Assembly: GCA_018817035.1 (NCBI GenBank)
Contig: JAHIUV010000007.1
Coordinates: 1-8,350 of the forward strand
Length of the DNA: 8,350 nucleotides
Direction of reading: 5' to 3'
Source: Candidatus Omnitrophota bacterium
Lineage (GTDB): Bacteria; Omnitrophota; Gorgyraeia; Gorgyraeales; Gorgyraeaceae
This document shows, one piece after another, positions 6,136 through 8,350 of the stretch. Positions within the stretch are counted from its first letter, which is position 1, and the number at the start of each line of letters is the position of its first letter. The position numbers and the translations under genes are program-made. The notes below the pieces were generated by a model that saw only the letters and a list, made by a program, of their open reading frames with translations, had not been told where the DNA came from and ran no database searches.

Positions 6136-6871
6136 AGTATTTTCCAAACCCAATAGCATGAAAGATACCGTTACTCATTATTGTCCGGGCTGTGGCCATG
6201 GAATAGTCCACAGGATCATCTGTGAAGTAATAGATGAGTTAGGGATAAGGGAAAAGGTCATAGGCATAGCGCCTGTCGGATGCGCTGTGCTGGCGTATGA
6301 TTATTGGGATTTCGATGTTACTGAGGCGGCGCACGGCAGGGTGCCCGCGGTCGCTACGGGAATAAAAAGGGTAAATCCGGAAAATATAGTTTTTGGATAC
6401 CAGGGGGACGGAGATCTCGCGGCAATAGGGACAGCCGAAACAGTGCACGCGGCGAATCGCGGAGAGAATATAACGATAATTTTCGTCAATAACGCGGTTT
6501 ACGGAATGACAGGCGGGCAGATGGCCCCGACGACAATATTGAATCAGAAGACAAGCACTACTCCTTTAGGGAGAGACAGAAAGACGCATGGTTTTCCGTT
6601 AAAGGTATGTGAACTTTTATCGGTCCTGCCGGGTGTCTCATATGCCGAGAGGGTTTCTGTCCATTCGCCGGCGCATGTCCTAAAGGCAAAGAAAGCTATA
6701 AAAAAATCTTTTCAGAACCAGATAGACGGATTCGATTTTTCCGTTGTAGAAGTGCTGTCGCCGTGCCCTACTTATTTAGGCATGACGCCGGAAAAAGCAG
6801 TAAAGTGGATAGATGAAACAATGAGTAAAGTTTATCCGCTTGGTCGATTCAAAGACAGGGGTAAAGAGTGA
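6128..6871 (+). CDS. 2-oxoacid:ferredoxin oxidoreductase beta subunit (TPP-binding)
   Basis: This 247-residue subunit binds the thiamine diphosphate and a [4Fe-4S] cluster (KorB/VorA-like). It shows HYCPGCGHG (17-25), APVGCA (48-53), GYQGDGDLAAIGTAE (90-104, the GDGD Mg/TPP motif), FVNNAVYGMTGGQMAPTT (119-136) and SPCPTYLG (211-218). Cys19, Cys22, Cys52 and Cys213 match in order and approximate spacing the four cluster ligands known from archaeal 2-oxoacid:ferredoxin oxidoreductases. A TTG start at 6128 is chosen: it has a good ribosome-binding site, and the resulting N-terminus (MRKVFSKP) resembles the family's usual one. The ATG at 6158 would remove ten residues before CPGCGHG. It overlaps alpha by 8 bp and gamma by 4 bp, so the three are almost certainly translated from one mRNA. 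Confidence 0.94.
   Translation: MRKVFSKPNSMKDTVTHYCPGCGHGIVHRIICEVIDELGIREKVIGIAPVGCAVLAYDYWDFDVTEAAHGRVPAVATGIKRVNPENIVFGYQGDGDLAAIGTAETVHAANRGENITIIFVNNAVYGMTGGQMAPTTILNQKTSTTPLGRDRKTHGFPLKVCELLSVLPGVSYAERVSVHSPAHVLKAKKAIKKSFQNQIDGFDFSVVEVLSPCPTYLGMTPEKAVKWIDETMSKVYPLGRFKDRGKE
6857..6862 (+). promoter_or_regulatory. Shine-Dalgarno for the GTG start of the gamma subunit
   Basis: AGGGGT lies 5 bp before the GTG at 6868. It supports that non-ATG start, which overlaps the beta stop as GTGA. Confidence 0.6.
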
Positions 6872-7407
6872 GGGAAGATATTATTTTTGCCGGGTTCGGG
6901 GGGCAGGGCATAATGCTGATGGGTAAGGCTATTTCTTACGCGGCGATGAGCTCCGGCAAATTCGTAACCTGGATGCCTTCGTACGGGGCTGAGGTAAGGG
7001 GAGGCACCGCGCATTCGATGGTGATCATTTCTGATTCTTACATAGGTTCGCCTATTGTAAGGGATCCAAGCATAGGTGTGGTCATGAATAAACCATCCCT
7101 TACTAAATTCGAATCCAAAGTCAGGAAGGGCGGGCTTTTGGTCATAAATAAATCTATAACAGGAACAGGCTCGACAAGGGATGATATAGATATTTTAGAG
7201 ATCCCGGCTACTGAAATGGCTTCCGGCCTGGGAAACCTCAGGGCGGCAAACATGATAGCCCTTGGCGCGATTTTGGCAAGAAGGGAAATTTTGCCGGTAC
7301 AGGCATTGATGGATTCTTTGGAATTTGTAATTCCAGAAAGCCGGCACCCCATGATACCTCTAAACCGGGAAGCAATAAAAAAAGGATATGAATATGATCC
7401 GTGTTAG
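6868..7407 (+). CDS. 2-oxoacid:ferredoxin oxidoreductase gamma subunit
   Basis: This 179-residue subunit of the KorC/VorC/PorG family completes the delta-alpha-beta-gamma set; in structurally known relatives this domain contributes to CoA binding. Signatures are IIFAGFGGQGIMLMGKA (5-21, the Gly-rich loop), WMPSYGAEVRGGTAHS (35-50), GSPIVRDP (60-67), VVMNKPSL (71-78) and the C-terminal LGNLRAANMIALGA (121-134). The length (about 180) is that of the stand-alone gamma domain rather than a fused form. The GTG start at 6868 overlaps the beta stop by 4 bp and begins MREDIIFAGFGGQG, the expected N-terminus. The 3' end overlaps gltX by 14 bp. Confidence 0.94.
   Translation: MREDIIFAGFGGQGIMLMGKAISYAAMSSGKFVTWMPSYGAEVRGGTAHSMVIISDSYIGSPIVRDPSIGVVMNKPSLTKFESKVRKGGLLVINKSITGTGSTRDDIDILEIPATEMASGLGNLRAANMIALGAILARREILPVQALMDSLEFVIPESRHPMIPLNREAIKKGYEYDPC
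7382..7386 (+). promoter_or_regulatory. Shine-Dalgarno for gltX
   Basis: AAGGA lies 7 bp before the ATG at 7394. This spacing favours 7394 over the in-frame ATG at 7388, which is only 1 bp away from the site. Confidence 0.7.
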
Positions 7408-8350
7408 GTTTGCCCCGAGTCCTACGGGTAATTTACATATAGGCAGTGCCAGGACAGCCCTGTTCAATTGGTTGTACGCGAGGGCCCAAGGCGGAAAGTT
7501 TATCCTCAGGATAGAGGATACGGATAAGAACAGGTCAAATGATATCTATCTCAAAGAAATACTTTCCAGCATGGAATGGCTGGGGATGAATTGGGATGAA
7601 GGCCCATATTTTCAAAGTGAACGTTTTGATATATATCGTTCTTACGCGGAAAAATTGTTGAATGAAGGTGTGGCTTATAAAGAAGGCGAAGCCATTATTT
7701 TTAAAGTAAATCCTGAAAAAATAAAAATATATGACATAGTCCATGGAGAGATAGAAGTAGACAATAGCCTTATAAAGGATGTAGTCCTGATGAAATCCGA
7801 CGGGACTCCGGCGTATAATTTTGCCTGTGTCGTGGATGATCTTGATATGAATATATCGCATATCATAAGAGGCGATGATCATATATCCAATACTAATAAG
7901 CAGATCGTATTATATAAGGCTTTGGGCGGGAAACTCCCTAAATTTGCCCATATACCGCTTATACTTGCTCCTGACAAATCAAGGCTTTCCAAGAGATTCG
8001 GCGCGGTAGCTATATCGGAATACAGGGAGAAGGGCTATTTTCCCGAGGCTATGGTCAATTATCTCGCTCTTTTGGGGTGGGCCCCCGGAGATAACAGGGA
8101 ATTTATGGATACAGAGCAGATAATAAAAAAGTTCAGTCTTAAGCGGGTAAATAAGTGCGGCGCTGAATTCAACGAAGATAAGCTGAGGTGGCTTAATGGC
8201 GAGCATATAAGGAATATGAGCCTGGAAAAATTCACAAAGGCGGTTACGGATTTCGTAAAAGATGGATATGACGCTGAGCTCCTCAAAAAAATATCCGCGC
8301 TTTACCATTCAAGGGTCAAGACGCTTGTTGAGTTCAGGCAGGAGATGGAA
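7394..8350 (+). CDS. gltX: Glutamyl-tRNA synthetase, 3'-truncated by the window edge
   Basis: This class I aminoacyl-tRNA synthetase charges tRNA-Glu (and possibly tRNA-Gln, if non-discriminating). The frame is open to the last base, giving 319 residues; most of the anticodon-binding region is beyond the edge. Visible signatures are RFAPSPTGNLHIGSARTAL (5-23, with the HIGH motif as HIGS), FILRIEDTDKNRS (36-48), WDEGPYFQSER (67-77), SDGTPAYNFACVVDD (135-149), HIIRGDDHISNTNKQI (156-171) and the KMSKS loop as RLSKR (197-201). After GVAYK (92-96) the sequence goes straight to EGEAIIFK, so about 40 residues are absent. In most bacterial GluRS those residues form the C-x-C...Y-x-G-x-C zinc subdomain. 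It overlaps the gamma-subunit gene by 14 bp. Confidence 0.95.
   Translation, partial: MIRVRFAPSPTGNLHIGSARTALFNWLYARAQGGKFILRIEDTDKNRSNDIYLKEILSSMEWLGMNWDEGPYFQSERFDIYRSYAEKLLNEGVAYKEGEAIIFKVNPEKIKIYDIVHGEIEVDNSLIKDVVLMKSDGTPAYNFACVVDDLDMNISHIIRGDDHISNTNKQIVLYKALGGKLPKFAHIPLILAPDKSRLSKRFGAVAISEYREKGYFPEAMVNYLALLGWAPGDNREFMDTEQIIKKFSLKRVNKCGAEFNEDKLRWLNGEHIRNMSLEKFTKAVTDFVKDGYDAELLKKISALYHSRVKTLVEFRQEME

Noticed and set aside
7388..7393. ATG at 7388 as gltX start
   Set aside because: It is only 1 bp from the AAGGA site and would add two residues before the usual M-x-V-R-F-A-P-S-P-T-G N-terminus.
7535..8308. Antisense open frames opposite gltX
   Set aside because: The + strand carries an unbroken glutamyl-tRNA synthetase frame with all catalytic motifs to the last base; the opposite frames are shadows of it.
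1..8350. CRISPR array, tRNA/rRNA, insertion sequence or defence system
   Set aside because: No regularly spaced repeats, RNA-gene signatures, transposase or nuclease-effector genes were seen; all long frames are recognised housekeeping genes.

Overview
The window is a densely packed, single-direction (+ strand) block of bacterial housekeeping genes with no mobile element, RNA gene or CRISPR array. Moderate GC, short or negative intergenic distances, and a ferredoxin-dependent 2-oxoacid oxidoreductase in place of a lipoamide-type dehydrogenase point to an anaerobic bacterium. It uses the MEP (non-mevalonate) isoprenoid route and has bacterial-type GluRS and exonuclease VII. The feel of the block (YmdB, XseAB, prenyl synthase, Dxs, VOR, GluRS) suggests an uncultured candidate-phylum lineage such as Omnitrophota. 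That placement is a low-confidence inference from memory, not something the sequence proves.

Layout: (1) 1-697, the 3' part of a YmdB-family metallophosphoesterase, cut by the left edge. (2) 699-2053, xseA and xseB, the two subunits of exodeoxyribonuclease VII, overlapping by 4 bp. (3) 2054-2153, a 100-bp gap that holds a long inverted repeat. (4) 2154-2960, a short-chain prenyl diphosphate synthase (ispA-like). (5) a 36-bp gap with a perfect 9-bp hairpin. (6) 2997-4883, dxs, the first enzyme of the MEP pathway. (7) 4871-7407, a four-gene ferredoxin, alpha, beta, gamma set for a 2-oxoacid:ferredoxin oxidoreductase whose alpha subunit is VorB-like. The dxs/ferredoxin, alpha/beta and beta/gamma junctions overlap, and 2 bp separate ferredoxin and alpha. 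(8) 7394-8350, the 5' part of gltX (glutamyl-tRNA synthetase), cut by the right edge and overlapping the gamma gene by 14 bp.

How the genes fit together: xseB-ispA-dxs is a classic bacterial gene order. Dxs makes DXP from pyruvate and glyceraldehyde-3-phosphate, and IspA condenses the resulting C5 units. The VOR-type complex decarboxylates a 2-oxoacid to an acyl-CoA and reduces ferredoxin. Dxs and the VOR complex are both thiamine-diphosphate enzymes. From dxs to gltX the genes overlap or nearly touch, which fits one translationally coupled transcript.

I do not see an undescribed multi-gene system here. The parts worth a second look are small. Three palindromic elements share a TTCGAG/CTCGAA core; two are intergenic and one lies inside the alpha-subunit reading frame. 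The GluRS appears to lack the whole zinc-binding subdomain. The prenyl synthase is short and atypical after its second Asp-rich motif. A few conserved motif positions are also substituted in YmdB and Dxs.
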